Origin: Metallyticus violacea
Lineage: Eukaryota; Arthropoda; Insecta; Mantodea; Metallyticidae
Length of the DNA: 64,000 nt
Direction: 5' to 3'
NCBI GenBank assembly: GCA_030762175.1
Contig: JAUJEO010000019.1
Coordinates: 1,556,001-1,620,000, forward strand
Part shown: piece after piece, positions 24,701 through 34,725 of the stretch
Layout: every line of letters starts with the position of its first letter
Numbering within the stretch: position 1 is the first letter of the stretch
The notes under the pieces: generated by a model
What the model saw: only the letters and a program-made list of their open reading frames with translations
Told to the model about the DNA's origin: nothing
The model's database searches: none
Made by a program: the position numbers and the translations under genes

Positions 24701-27700
24701 TGAGCATTGTAATTTACTTTTTTGAATAGCTGCTCAAGACAGACAAAATGAGTGACTAGGAAGGCTGCTTAGAATGCTACTATTATATAGCAACTTCTCT
24801 TGCCTGAATCAATGAGGAGCCCCCCATTCATCTGTTTTATGCTCTACTTCCAGCTCTTTTATGAAGTTTGGAATGTCTGTAAAAGGTCACAAGAATTCTT
24901 GGAGATAGCAGGTTCTTTTCTTTCATTCTTGAAACTAGAAGTTCTAAAGCATTCTTAGGAAGATTTAACTCTCTGACCAAATCATTTAAGTCATTTTATG
25001 TGAAATATTGGGATATGCTTTGATCAGAAGTTTCAGATCACCAGACTGATATAGAATTTGATTCAGAATGCAATTCTTAGGAAGGTTTGGTACAGGAACA
25101 GCAGGCCCATGTGATACAGACTTCTAGCAGATTCCTAAATGAGGCAAATAATTCCTTTTTTGTTTTGAAGTCTTTTACTTTGCAAATAAAAAATAACCCT
25201 CCAGATATTTCTTAGATCATGCTATTGCACTAGAGCCTTTGTCTTTCACTTTGACTAGTTTCTTAAACCTGCAAGATAAGTACTACAAAAAGAGGGGCCC
25301 ATAGCTTATCCTGGTTCCCCAACTGCATTCCAAAATAAGCAAGATAAACCTTTTATGAAATGATATTATGTAAAGTTAAAATTTTATTCTTATTGCCAGA
25401 TTATGGTAACAGAGTCTATATATGTATTAAATAATGTAGGTAATTATGAACACTCGTCTTATATCTCTTGTTAATCTTATATAATTGTGCTTATACATTT
25501 ACTTGTTTTAACTCTAATTTTGTGATTATATATAAATTTGATTATATATAAATTTGTATAGCCCTTATTATATATCTTAATATTCCTTTATCTTATATGT
25601 ATAATTTTTGAAGCTGTTTACAGTGAAGTAATCATATTTAAAATGATACACTATGGGTAACTTATTTACACACTTCACTTACTATATTTTCCTAAGTTGG
25701 AACAATGTTTCAGGAACCAGCATTCCCATCCTCAGCTGTTGACCCAGTGGTTTCTGATGCTCATGTTGGTCCCTTGCAAGTTGTTGTGTGAACTGTGGTG
25801 ACCTCTGGTGGATCTGAAATGAATCTAGAAAGGTGATCCCACGGCGGAAGGTCAAAATTCATAGTGATTTTATGATACTTTAAGATGGAAATATTCTCCC
25901 AGGCGGCTAATTCAAATGGGTTCTTTATTTCTTTTAAAAGTTTTATCTCTGGGCTTATTTCATGATTTTGGCTCCAATAATGATTTGCCACTGCTGATTT
26001 TTCCATCTGTTTAAATTTAATGTTTCTAAAATGTTCTTTCTTTCAGATTGTCAGATTTCTCTTGGTTTTTCCTATGCATTTCAAATTACAGTCTAAACAT
26101 TCTATGGCGTATATTCCTGATTTCTTTTCTATGGGTATCTTGTCTTTTAATTTTGAGCTTAAGAGGTTCTTGATATTATATCTGTTGATTGGGGCTAGCT
26201 TTATATTGAATTTTTTGAAAACCTTTTCGAATTTGTAGTGCAGTTGTGGGTTATACTTGAATTTGCAATATCTTGTGGTGTCTTTAATTACTTCTAGAGT
26301 CGATGTCTCTCTTATGGTTTTCTCGAGTTTGTATTTTTTGATCCTTTTTATTATGGTTGAGGTGTTAAAGCCATTGTTTATGGCTGTGTTCATGATGTAT
26401 TCAAACTCATTCTTGTATTCTGTGGCATTGAGCAGGATGTTGACCAGTCTAAACGTCAAACTATTGAATACTGCATATTGGTGTGGTATTGGGTTGAATC
26501 CATTCTTTTTTACGTAATTATCTGTGTGTGTTGGTTAAGATATATTCCAAACTGTACATTTTTCTCTTTTCTGATTAGTTTTAAATCTAAGAATGGAAGC
26601 CATCCATCTTTCTCGATTTCTATAGTGAATTTAACAGATTTATCTTGGATCTATCAACATCCACATATATAACAAAATATATGAAGATTAAATTCAAACA
26701 CTTCATAGAATGACAAATGAACTAAAATGATGAAATAGTTCACTGAAACATTTTTCTAGACATAGATTGGAATTATATTATGCTAAACTCTGGTTAATGC
26801 AGTTATATTCAATGTGCACCATGACCGACACAGGTGACCGAGGTTGTTAAGGCGCGGACACATGAATGAGAGGTCTGGGGTTCAAATCCTGCCAGGACCT
26901 TCCTCCCTGACTGAGGTTTATCCTGGTTTTCCTCAGTCATAAATGGCAAACGCGAGGAAGGTACCCTAAACTTAGGCCTGGAACATTTTGTTCCTTAAAA
27001 AAATCCTTTCCAAATATATCATTTCATTTCATATATACTAAGTGTTCACTGCCTGTGGTGCCTCTGTAGTAAAAACTGGAGTTAAAAACCATTCAAAAAA
27101 AAATTGTGCACCATTACAACAGTGGAAGGTGCTGCTACCCTATATATTGTGTCTGCAACATTAAAGTAATGCAAATTGAATTAGAGTATTTGTTTACTTT
27201 TAAATAAATAATATTTCTATTTCTAATTCATTGGAAATATACTGTATTTTATAATATCTTGTTAATTAAAATAATGAAATTATTAAAAAATGGTACATAA
27301 TAGGACAAAAATAAAGGCCTTTTTGGATTCAAGTGAACAAGTTAAGTATAAAACAAGTATCAAAATAAAAATATGAAAATTCATATTGACACATGTGGTG
27401 GATATTGTAATTGATCCTCTTGGTTATCAGTTATTTTTCTTTGATTTCTTTCCCTTTTCTAACATTGGGATAACTCCATGGGATTTACAAGCCAATAAAG
27501 TCGGTCCTAATGGTTATTGATAACCATACTTGCCTCCTAAACCCAAGATTGCAGGTTCCATCCCGGCCAGGACTGATGAATTTTTTTGGGCATAAAGTAT
27601 GGCTTTCTTTGGAAGGGTAGTAAAGCTGTGAGTCCCATGTCATACATTTACAACATGATAAAGAACCTCAAACCTGAAAAAAGGCCTCTGAGCAAAATTG

Positions 27701-29276
27701 GTCGGCCGTTTCACACCCTGAATTGAATGGATGCTGATGACCTGAGATGTTAAAGAGTGTCCATAAATAAACCAAATCATCATCACAAGCCAATGATAGG
27801 TAGGTGACTTGTCAAGGATCGAATTATCTCTGGAACACACACACACTCACTCATTCACATACGGGACTTCCTGAATGGATGCTCAGTCCAATGTCAGGGC
27901 CATCATAAATACATCACAAATACAGAAGGTGCAGTCATACATATAGAGATGGCATAAGGATGAATGATGTAATTGAAGGTGAATCTGTGGCAGAGAAACA
28001 CTAACCTGTCATTTACCCTTTCTGAAAATGGAATGAGAAAAGCCATCATACTGCCACAGGTGGCCCAGGTTGTTGAGGAGTGGACTCGTGGCTGGAAGGT
28101 CTGGGGTTCGATTTCCGGCAGGACCATCCTTCCTGACTGAGGTATTTTCCAGGCTTTCCTTAGTTCTCATAAATGGCAAATGCCAGAGAGGTACTCTAAA
28201 CTTAGACCTGGAATGTTCCTTAAAAAATCCTTTCCCAAGTTTATCATTTCATCTCATGTATCATCAGTGTCCACCACCTGTGGTGTCTCAGAGTTAGTGT
28301 TAAACACTATTAAAAAGAAATAATAATCTTAGACCTCAATTAGGTTAACTAGGTGCAGGATTTAAACCTGGGACCTCTTAAATATAAGTCCCAAGCATTA
28401 CTGTCTCAGATTTAGGATTTTTAGAAAAAAATATAGAGGAAAAGAAAAGTAAGAAAGAATTTTAACAATACAGGCTTTGGTTGTCAATAAAGTTAACTTA
28501 AAGCATCAAAATGCTCTATTTTGTTTTGGAAAAATCATAATAAAAATGTGGTAAGTTGTATATAGTGAAAATGGCTATCATAGTTCAGCAGTAAGGTGAA
28601 TGGGTCTTTTTTTCTGACCAATTGGAGTTTTTATTAAAAACATGGTTTATTTCTAGAAATTGAGTAATAATACAAGTGGAATGAGTGTATAGATTCTACC
28701 AAGGGGGAAAATAGATATGTGCATTAAGTTTAAAAAAATAAAGTTAATAGTAAATAGTAATTTTTATTTTTATTCATATCAAAGTGGGCTGTACTGCACA
28801 TGTTTTTTACAGTAATGTACTACAAGAGTGTCAGCTTAGGTGGTCTAAGGATAGTATGCAATCTTTTGGACTCAAGGTTCTTGGGTTCAAACCCAGCTGG
28901 GGTCAATTTATTTGTCATTATGTAAAAATATCAAGAACTGCAGTTTCTGTGAGTATTGATATTGAAATTTTTTCATCTGTCACTTCAATATGTATTTTAT
29001 ATATTTACTAATACATACACATTGGCTTGGTTAAACAATTTCAATCTGCTGTTTCTTACATTAATTTGAGCATAACAGTTCTAGTTTTAACATTCTCAAA
29101 CTACTTTTTCTGCATATGCTAGAGGTGTAGCACCAGCAATTTAGTTTTTTGTTTTAATGATTATTGGATATTACATTTTGATTCACTGTAATATGGTTCA
29201 TATTTTCATATATAAAATTAATGATATTAAGCACAGTGACGTGTGTACCATTTTTTAATGATTTCTGAACATTTTG

Positions 29277-29316
<40 letters not shown>

Positions 29317-32300
29317 TATTCACCATTTGGATCATTTACATAATATGAGCTTAGTCCAGAATATAATATAAGCAATATACAAGTTTAGTAATTATACTAG
29401 ATTTACAATATTTAAAGTTCATATATTCACTTACTGAATAAAAGATATATTCTAGTAGAAAGGCTTTGACTTCTTTATTAAACTGTTTTATATTGGTTAT
29501 TTATTTAATATTTATTCGTAGTTTGTTATATATTTTAATGCCTACATTTGTGAGATTATTTTTTAAAATAATTAAAATTTGTAGTTTATAATATCCATAT
29601 GCTTTATTATGCATTCATTATATTTAATTTAAAAGAGAGACGATCAGCTCAGCATACACTATGTGAAGAGATTTTTGGCTTCAGTAAATTAATGAGGAAC
29701 ATACCCATGTTACAGCTTAAATTTTGTTTTCCATTAATTTGGAAAAGAGGAAGGAAAATATCACTGTCACTATGTCATTGCTTGCTTTTTAGAGTGCAGC
29801 ATTTCTTGTCTTGCATATTAATAACTTAGATTAGGGACCTGCTCCATAATACAATAATTAAAACACTCTCTAGCTGACTAGTGGCTTCATATTCCTATTG
29901 AAATACATTTTTGTGCTTCATTTTATTACCATTTACCTCAGTAGTGAGTTCATTGCTGTAGTCTAGGGATAGCATTTGCACTTCTCACATGATGGGCTCA
30001 GGTTTGATTCATGGTTGGATTAGTTCCTAACTGAGGTTTTTTTCAGGGGTTTTCCCTAATTCTTTAGGTGAATGTCTGGTAAGCTTAGGCCACAGAGTCC
30101 CATGAACTCATTTGGCCAAGTTATTTTATCATTCTTCATCTGGCACAATAGGTCTCGGTGCCATGATCACAGAAAAAAATCCTCAGTAGAGATGATAGCT
30201 TGAAAGTTTTATAAGAGTCAGTTCCATTTTATAAACTGGAAAACTGCTTTCAAAAAAGCTAAATAATAAATGCCAATTACAGAAAATTAGGGATACTTAG
30301 GTAAACACTCTGCTCCTCTTGCATGAAATAGTAAAAATGGGTACAAAATTCATGCTATGCACAACATTTCTAACATCTAGAAATCCCAGATATAAAACCA
30401 GAATCATATTCAAATGGAACTTCTCTTTCGTTCCATCTTGCAATTTTTATAGAGAGGTAATGCTTCAAATATTATTAAGCGCAAAATAAGTAAACAAGTA
30501 TCTGTATTTCATGTGAACTTAATATTCTTGAAGCTATTAACATTGAAGTAGTATAATGATATAAAACATTTTTAAAGATTTACAATTTTTAAAAAATTTT
30601 GATTGGTGTAATTATATTGATGCAGGATTGATTTGGCAACATTTTTACTGTGAAGTATGTCATCAAACCAACTATATATCAATATCATATAACAAATTAT
30701 TTTTGAAGAAGTCACTCAAATTTCACTAGTTTTATTCCACTTACTTGGATATGTTTCAAAGGCAAATTTCCTTCATCGTCAGCACGGTTCCACTGTCAGT
30801 TTTCCAGCGTGGTATTAAGATGTCGCTCTTTGGATTTTATAAACTTTTTGATGAAGTTGCTGTTGTTTGGAAGATCAAAATTAACTCAATTTTCTTTGTT
30901 TTCATTCAAGAATATATTTTCCCACACCGATAATTCTATTGGTTTTTGAAGAAATATATCAATATTTCCTTTCTTCAATTAATATGAGAAACCAATTTCT
31001 TTCCTGTATGCTGCAGACTGGCAAATATCTTTGAATTTCTGGCAAATATATGAGAAAATCTTTGAAAAAGTCATTGTTTGCTACAACTGTAGCATTTTAA
31101 TGCATGGTCTTGCTCTGTATTTTAATATGCTGTATAAATTCCATCTATCTTGTTATTTGCAGCTTTTATTAAAGATTTTGTTTTAGAAATATATTCCTTT
31201 CTGATCATGAAGAAAAGAAATGTTAATGATCAGGTAACTGTAATAGGAATATTCAGGTATGAGGGTTGGGGCCTAAATCATGGTAACTATTTCAATATTA
31301 ACTAAATTCAGAATCTAACACAGTGAGTACACATTCTCCAAGGATGTTCTGCCAGAGAATACTACATTGAACTGGTGGAAGCTATAGGAAAATATAGCAT
31401 CCATACCTGTCATTATATGAACTGCATCTTTTCTGCAAGGACATGTTTTAACAGCAACCTCCAACATTCAGGAAATCCTGCGAGTGTGCAGCATGATGTG
31501 TTACATACATTAATTTTTGACTGTATGGAATCAGACAACTGAATTGCATGCAGAAGCTAATCACTTACAGAATCTATGAAAAAGACCTTCATTTGCAGAA
31601 AGCTAGGCAAAGTGGGTGTCAGATTTATGAAGTTCTAAAGTGAACATGGTATGCAAAATGCTGCTACCTTCTGACATGCTAAAAGCATAAAGTGATAAGT
31701 GTACATCTTTTACATGTTTGTAATGTCAATGCAGCCTTATGACTAATAAATGTATGTAGTAGGATTTTGTGGTTTATTTACCTTTTTATACCTCCTCACC
31801 TAAGCTAGTGCACTTAACCTGTATTGTTAATACTTTGAAAAGTATCATACACTTCCCTTCCATTTTTATATTTCAAAGTTTTGCACTGGTCACATATTCC
31901 CAAGGAAAAAAAAATGTTACCATGATGTATGCCCTAACCCTTACATAAAAAAGATATGTTTTTGCCTAATAAAAGTTATGGAATGTGAGAGAGGTCTGAT
32001 AACAATATATTTTCTTTTAGAATGAGCTGTTGACTCCATGTGCTGAAGGAGGTTGTCCATTTAAACATTTTGAGACTGAAAAGTTAAGGAAATGTTTTCC
32101 TTATGAGCTGCAAAATAAAGAAGATAAATTAAGTCAAGTTTTAGTATTGAAAGATGGAGACAAGTCACTCCAGGCATGCCAACTATATTTTTCCATCCAC
32201 AGCAGTCTGTTGAGAGAAAAATCTCTTGATTCTGATTCCAATGAGGAGCTGGACAGCAAGCACAGAAGTGAAGAGGAATGTTGTAAATTTGCAAGCCCTC

Positions 32301-32347
32301 TCCAATACTACAGATGGCTCAGCAGTGGTGATTACAAGATTAAATAG
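18538..32347 (+). CDS. PRIM2: DNA primase large subunit (PRIM2), first coding exon not found
   Basis: Five exons (18538-18723, 19000-19283, 20977-21193, 23124-23484, 32021-32347) join in phase to about 457 residues, against about 509 for human PRIM2. Family knowledge: with the catalytic subunit PRIM1 and DNA polymerase alpha it makes the RNA-DNA primer at replication origins; its C-terminal domain binds a 4Fe-4S cluster. The sequence shows YYLKPPRGSLTL near the N-terminus, VPFTMCLPLIRKREV mid-protein, and four cysteines in the expected contexts: FPPC (23215-23217), HHNCK (23470-23472), GCPFKH (32054-32056) and QACQLYF (32177-32179). The last exon stops at TAG 32345-32347. Missing is a short N-terminal exon of perhaps 20-30 residues; the ATG at 18545 could in principle be an alternative start. 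Intron 5 is 8.5 kb and full of mobile DNA. Confidence 0.92.
19000..19283 (+). CDS. PRIM2: PRIM2 exon, N-terminal helical domain
   Basis: Acceptor ttgcag, 284 nt, donor gtaaga. Completes the Arg of HFMLR and encodes a helical segment including LFIRRLEMFNSS. It ends one base into the Val of VPF. Confidence 0.88.
19284..20976. other. PRIM2 intron with poly(C) and a decayed SINE
   Basis: A C-run at 19677-19687, and at about 20000-20190 a degenerate plus-strand SINE of family 2 (ACCTGAAAAAGGAGGTCCCT resembles its ACCTGAAAAAAGGCCTCTGA). Nothing else recognised. Confidence 0.5.
20977..21193 (+). CDS. PRIM2: PRIM2 exon, central region
   Basis: Acceptor ttacag, 217 nt, donor gtaata. Encodes VPFTMCLPLIRKREVQLRAG, matching the human PFADALDLFRGRKVYLEDG block. 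Confidence 0.9.
21194..23123. other. PRIM2 intron, nothing recognised
   Basis: AT-rich; only short chance ORFs on both strands. Confidence 0.5.
23124..23484 (+). CDS. PRIM2: PRIM2 exon, start of Fe-S domain
   Basis: Acceptor tttgcag, 361 nt, donor gtatgt. Carries the first two cluster cysteines (FPPC, HHNCK), the YTLFLKDADMPVEEAISFW segment and YSIRHMYGLEG. Confidence 0.95.
23870..23990 (+). mobile_element. Isolated decayed PLE end
   Basis: CTGATGA at 23894-23900, TGTTCTC, AAAACATGTGC and AAGTAAGTTATG follow the order of the hammerhead-bearing PLE ends elsewhere in the window, without any ORF. Confidence 0.35.
24120..25150 (-). pseudogene. Remnant of a repetitive arthropod ORF of unknown function
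   Basis: Minus-strand frames give, in order, LNDLVRELNLPKNALELL (about 25000-24945), SRMKEKNLLSPRILVTFYRH, a piece with IRELTKDKLFKMN, LERKAWISFKEVV, then NEEQDESFYHNFKEMERQYQ (about 24245-24190) and MANYC. I recognise this as an uncharacterised protein found in many copies in insect and spider genomes (usual motifs: FPENL, EEQ.E.FH.D, ME.RYQG). Broken by many stops and frameshifts. What mobilises it is not clear to me. Confidence 0.5.
25612..26655 (-). mobile_element. Penelope-like element, 3' half
   Basis: The 138-residue frame 26459-26043 covers the region between RT and endonuclease (NILLNATEYKNEFEYI) and ends with SGIYAIECLDC and IGKTKRN of GIY-YIG. Note CIGK where YIGK is usual. The frame 26006-25761 gives the last part, KSAVANHYWSQNHEI and WENISILKYHKITMNFDLP. 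A terminal segment with a hammerhead-like motif follows. The RT domain is missing. Lies in PRIM2 intron 5. Confidence 0.8.
25698..25740 (-). ncRNA. Hammerhead-like motif at PLE 3' end
   Basis: CTGAGGA, stem II GGGAA-TGCTGG-TTCCT, then GAAAC. Stem II pairs by different bases from the other copies, so pairing is kept while sequence drifts. Confidence 0.5.
26823..27104 (+). mobile_element. tRNA-derived SINE, family 1, copy d
   Basis: Box B-like GGTTCAAATCC and full family body and tail. TGTGCACCAT is duplicated at 26813-26822 and 27105-27114. Confidence 0.85.
27497..27784 (+). mobile_element. tRNA-derived SINE, family 2, copy b
   Basis: TCGGTCCTAATGG head, box B-like GCAGGTTCCATCCC, GGCATAAAGTATGGC body, CTGATGACCTGAGATGTTAA 3' part. 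ACAAGCCAAT is duplicated at 27487-27496 and 27785-27794. Confidence 0.85.
28050..28312 (+). mobile_element. tRNA-derived SINE, family 1, copy e
   Basis: Box B-like GGTTCGATTTCC and family body; tail ends TTAAACACTATTAAAAAG. Confidence 0.8.
28340..28412 (-). mobile_element. tRNA-like SINE head
   Basis: On the minus strand CCCAGGTTTAAATCCTG looks like a box B with flanks. No matching acceptor stem, so not a tRNA gene. Confidence 0.35.
28826..28905 (+). mobile_element. tRNA-like SINE head
   Basis: TTAGGTGGTCTAAGG resembles box A and TGGGTTCAAACCCAG box B, 50 nt apart. The acceptor ends do not pair, so a SINE head rather than a tRNA gene. Confidence 0.4.
29281..29313. repeat. (AAT)n microsatellite
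   Basis: Eleven ATA/AAT units in PRIM2 intron 5. Confidence 0.95.
29940..30185 (+). mobile_element. Third SINE family, tRNA-derived
   Basis: TAGTCTAGGGATAGCATTTG (box A-like), GGTTTGATTCATGG (box B-like), then AGGGGTTTTCCCTAATTC and AGGTGAATGTCTGGTAAGC, a body unlike families 1 and 2. Confidence 0.55.
30600..30960 (-). mobile_element. PLE 3' end in PRIM2 intron 5
   Basis: Minus-strand match to the element at 34380-34725: the last coding region (frame broken) followed by CCTTTGAAACATATCC and the ATAAAACTAGTGAAATTTGA terminal sequence. Only the end of the element is present. Confidence 0.65.
30990..32015. other. 3' part of PRIM2 intron 5, nothing recognised
   Basis: AT-rich; no ORF or repeat family identified. 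Confidence 0.4.
32021..32347 (+). CDS. PRIM2: PRIM2 terminal exon
   Basis: Acceptor tttcttttag, then in frame to TAG. Carries GCPFKH and QACQLYF, the last two cluster cysteines, followed by an acidic low-conservation tail. It lies between two inverted PLE ends. Confidence 0.94.
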   Translation, partial: NELLTPCAEGGCPFKHFETEKLRKCFPYELQNKEDKLSQVLVLKDGDKSLQACQLYFSIHSSLLREKSLDSDSNEELDSKHRSEEECCKFASPLQYYRWLSSGDYKIK

Positions 32348-33614
32348 CTGTTAATGAGCAAGATAAGTCCTAATAATTTGAAGTTTTTCTGAGTTAAGCT
32401 TTTTACTCTCTTGCACTTAATTCTCAATTATAATGGTGCAGTGCATTGTGATTAATTATATGAAATGCTTTTTCAACATCCACAAAAAACATTTATATAT
32501 CCTCCCTCTTTAATGACCTAAACATTTATATATCATTATATTTATTATAAAAATATTATCCGCCATTCTCCTGTTTTTCATAAAACTTACTTGAAATTCT
32601 AATAGTTTATTTCTGCCCTTTTTGTAACCTTTCTGCCAATATGCCAGTGCATAACTTCCCTAGCACAGATAATAGGCTAATTCCTCTATAGTGTGCTGGA
32701 TTATTTATACTACCTTTTCCCTTATTATTGTCACTATAATTACTGTCCTCCATTCTTTGGAAACTTTACCTTCTTCAAATATTGAATTGAATATCTGTAC
32801 CATTAAAATCCCTCTATTTTCCACCAGACCCCAAATTCTTCTGATATATCATCAGTACCATATTCTTTATTTCTTTTTAATGATTTTGCTTTTGAATTGT
32901 TTCTTTACTTCATTTAACTCCATTTGTCTATCTATATTCAACATTCAATAAAACACACATCTTGGTAAAATGCCTCCCCAGTCTCTAAAAGACTTTTACA
33001 AAGTATTTACACCATTCCTCAACCAATAATATTTTTGGCTACTTGCCCTTTGTATAATCTCTCAACAGTTGGCCATAATGTTTTCCTGTCATTTAACTTT
33101 GTTGCCTCCTGAAGTTTCTGCCATCCCTCCCCCTTCCATAAGAGATTTATACCCCCTTCTTCCAAACAAAAAATTATCTCGTTCTTGTTGTTTTCCTGTA
33201 TGTCATAATTTTTTTAACTCTCTTTTACTCTTCATTTAACTACTCTACATTCCTTATCATACCAACCCTCAAATAGCTTATTACCACTTCCTCTCACTCT
33301 CATCCTATATCATACTTCACCTTATTTTCTTTCCTTCATTAATGCTTCTATATTACTCTTAAATGGTCTTCTAAGATTTGATTCCTAGTGAAATCTTCTA
33401 CTGATTACCTCTCTATTTGTATCTCACTAACTTTAATTCCCTTTGCTCATTTCACTTTTATTGGAAAATGGCTGCTGGTACTCACTAAATCGAACACCTC
33501 AAAATCTGCAAGATAAACATCTACATTTTTTTTTAATATTCAATTTTGAATTGAACACAGTGAAACACCCATTAATAATCTCTTCTGAGTCAGATGTTTA
33601 AAACACACTTTAGT

Positions 33615-33770
33615 AACTATAAATGTTAATTGGAACATTTACAGTGAAGCCAATCATATAATTGAAATCATTTTATGATATAGTCGAACTACACACTCTT
33701 ATGCTTCACTTGACAAGTAAGTGAAGCATAAGAGTGTGTAGTTCGACTATATCATAAAATGATTTCAATT
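33615..33770 (+). mobile_element. Palindromic PLE mini-insertion, perfect 52-bp arms, 12-bp target duplication
   Basis: Arms 33660-33711 and 33719-33770 are perfect inverted copies around a 7-nt loop. A 45-bp one-sided tail (AAATGTTAATTGGAACATTT and on) precedes the left arm. ACACACTTTAGT is duplicated at 33603-33614 and 33771-33782. Arm and tail match the ends of the large PLE dimer at 37601-40927. Confidence 0.85.
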
Positions 33771-33798
33771 ACACACTTTAGTGTTTCACTTAAATGAG

Positions 33799-33855
33799 AT
33801 TTACTCAGGACATATGTTTCTTGGAACTATCATTCGCATCATCAGCTGCTAAATG
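33799..33855 (-). ncRNA. Hammerhead-like motif with paired stem I
   Basis: Minus strand: ATTTA-G-CAG, then CTGATGA, a short stem II (GAA/TTC), GAAAC, ATAT, GTC, then CTG-AG-TAAAT. Stem I thus has CAG/CTG and ATTTA/TAAAT on both sides of a small internal loop; core and GUC cleavage site are intact. Confidence 0.55.
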
Positions 33856-34344
33856 ACTCTATCTAAATCTATTCTAACTAGCATATAATCATTAACACTT
33901 TGGCCATTAATATTTATGAAAGGTAAATTCACCCTAAGTATCTTTCCCTTTAGAACCATTGCAAATCATCAGGTTATTCTCCTAACAAAAATTTAATAGC
34001 TTCTTTTATTCTTCATTACAGATTTTATTATTATTAGCCTTTCCTAGCCTAGATTCTTTATGCATAAACTGAATATATTATGCCCCTTCTACTCTAGCAT
34101 TAAAATCACCCATTATTTATAGATTTATAGATAGATTTATATCTATTATGCTCATCTATTTTGTAGGTCCTCCATATATTTTCTTATACTGTTTAATAAA
34201 TTCAGATTATAATACTCGTAGAAATTTGGCAGGTTATATACTCTTCCAAGGCATTCATTATCAGTACCACATACTTAATTTATTTTACACCATAGTACTG
34301 AATTTCCACCTTGCTCTTCAAACATTTTCATTTGCAAATATAAA

Positions 34345-34725
34345 CACACTATAAATTTGAATAGTTTGGGATTTTCACAGTGAAATATAGTATCATCAGC
34401 AGTAGCATATCATTTTTGGCAAAAAACCATGAGTTCCAAAATGAACCAAAACTCTTAAAAGCTCTTCAAAAACCTATAGAATTATTGGTGTGGGAAAATA
34501 TATTCTTGAACGAAAACCAAGTAAATTTAGTTAATTTTGATCTTCCAAACAACCGCAACCTCATCAGAAAGTTTATAAAATCCAAAGAGCAACATCTTAA
34601 TACCATGCTGGAAAGGTGACAGTGGAACCGTGCTGCTGATGAAGGAAATTTGCCTTTGAAACATGTCCAAGTAAGTGGAATAAAACTAGTGAAATTTGAA
34701 TGACTTCCTCATAAATAATTTGTTA
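34345..34725 (+). mobile_element. PLE 3' end, last coding part and terminus
   Basis: The 79-residue frame 34380-34619 has FLAKNHEFQNEPKLLKALQ and VWENIFLNENQVNLVNFDLP, the C-terminus after GIY-YIG. It is followed by a hammerhead-like motif and the terminal ATAAAACTAGTGAAATTTGA. It inserts in the LINE at 32430-35990. Confidence 0.75.
34634..34672 (+). ncRNA. Hammerhead-like motif at PLE 3' end
   Basis: CTGATGA (34636-34642), stem II AAGG/CCTT, GAAAC (34658-34662), AT, GTC (34665-34667). Core and GUC intact. Confidence 0.55.

Larger units (their letters stand above)
33540..33860 (-). mobile_element. PLE terminal segment with the best hammerhead-like motif
   Basis: GAACACAGTGAAACACCCAT and the sequence after 33783 belong to one PLE end, split by the insertion 33615-33770. 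The same opening sequence recurs at 60520-60610. No ORF. Confidence 0.55.

Noticed and set aside
28826..28905. tRNA gene
   Set aside because: Box A- and B-like sequence but no acceptor stem pairing; taken as a SINE head.
34355..34712. AAATTTGAAT on both sides of the PLE end as a target duplication
   Set aside because: The right copy belongs to the PLE terminal sequence itself, as it is also present in the copy at 30.7 kb.
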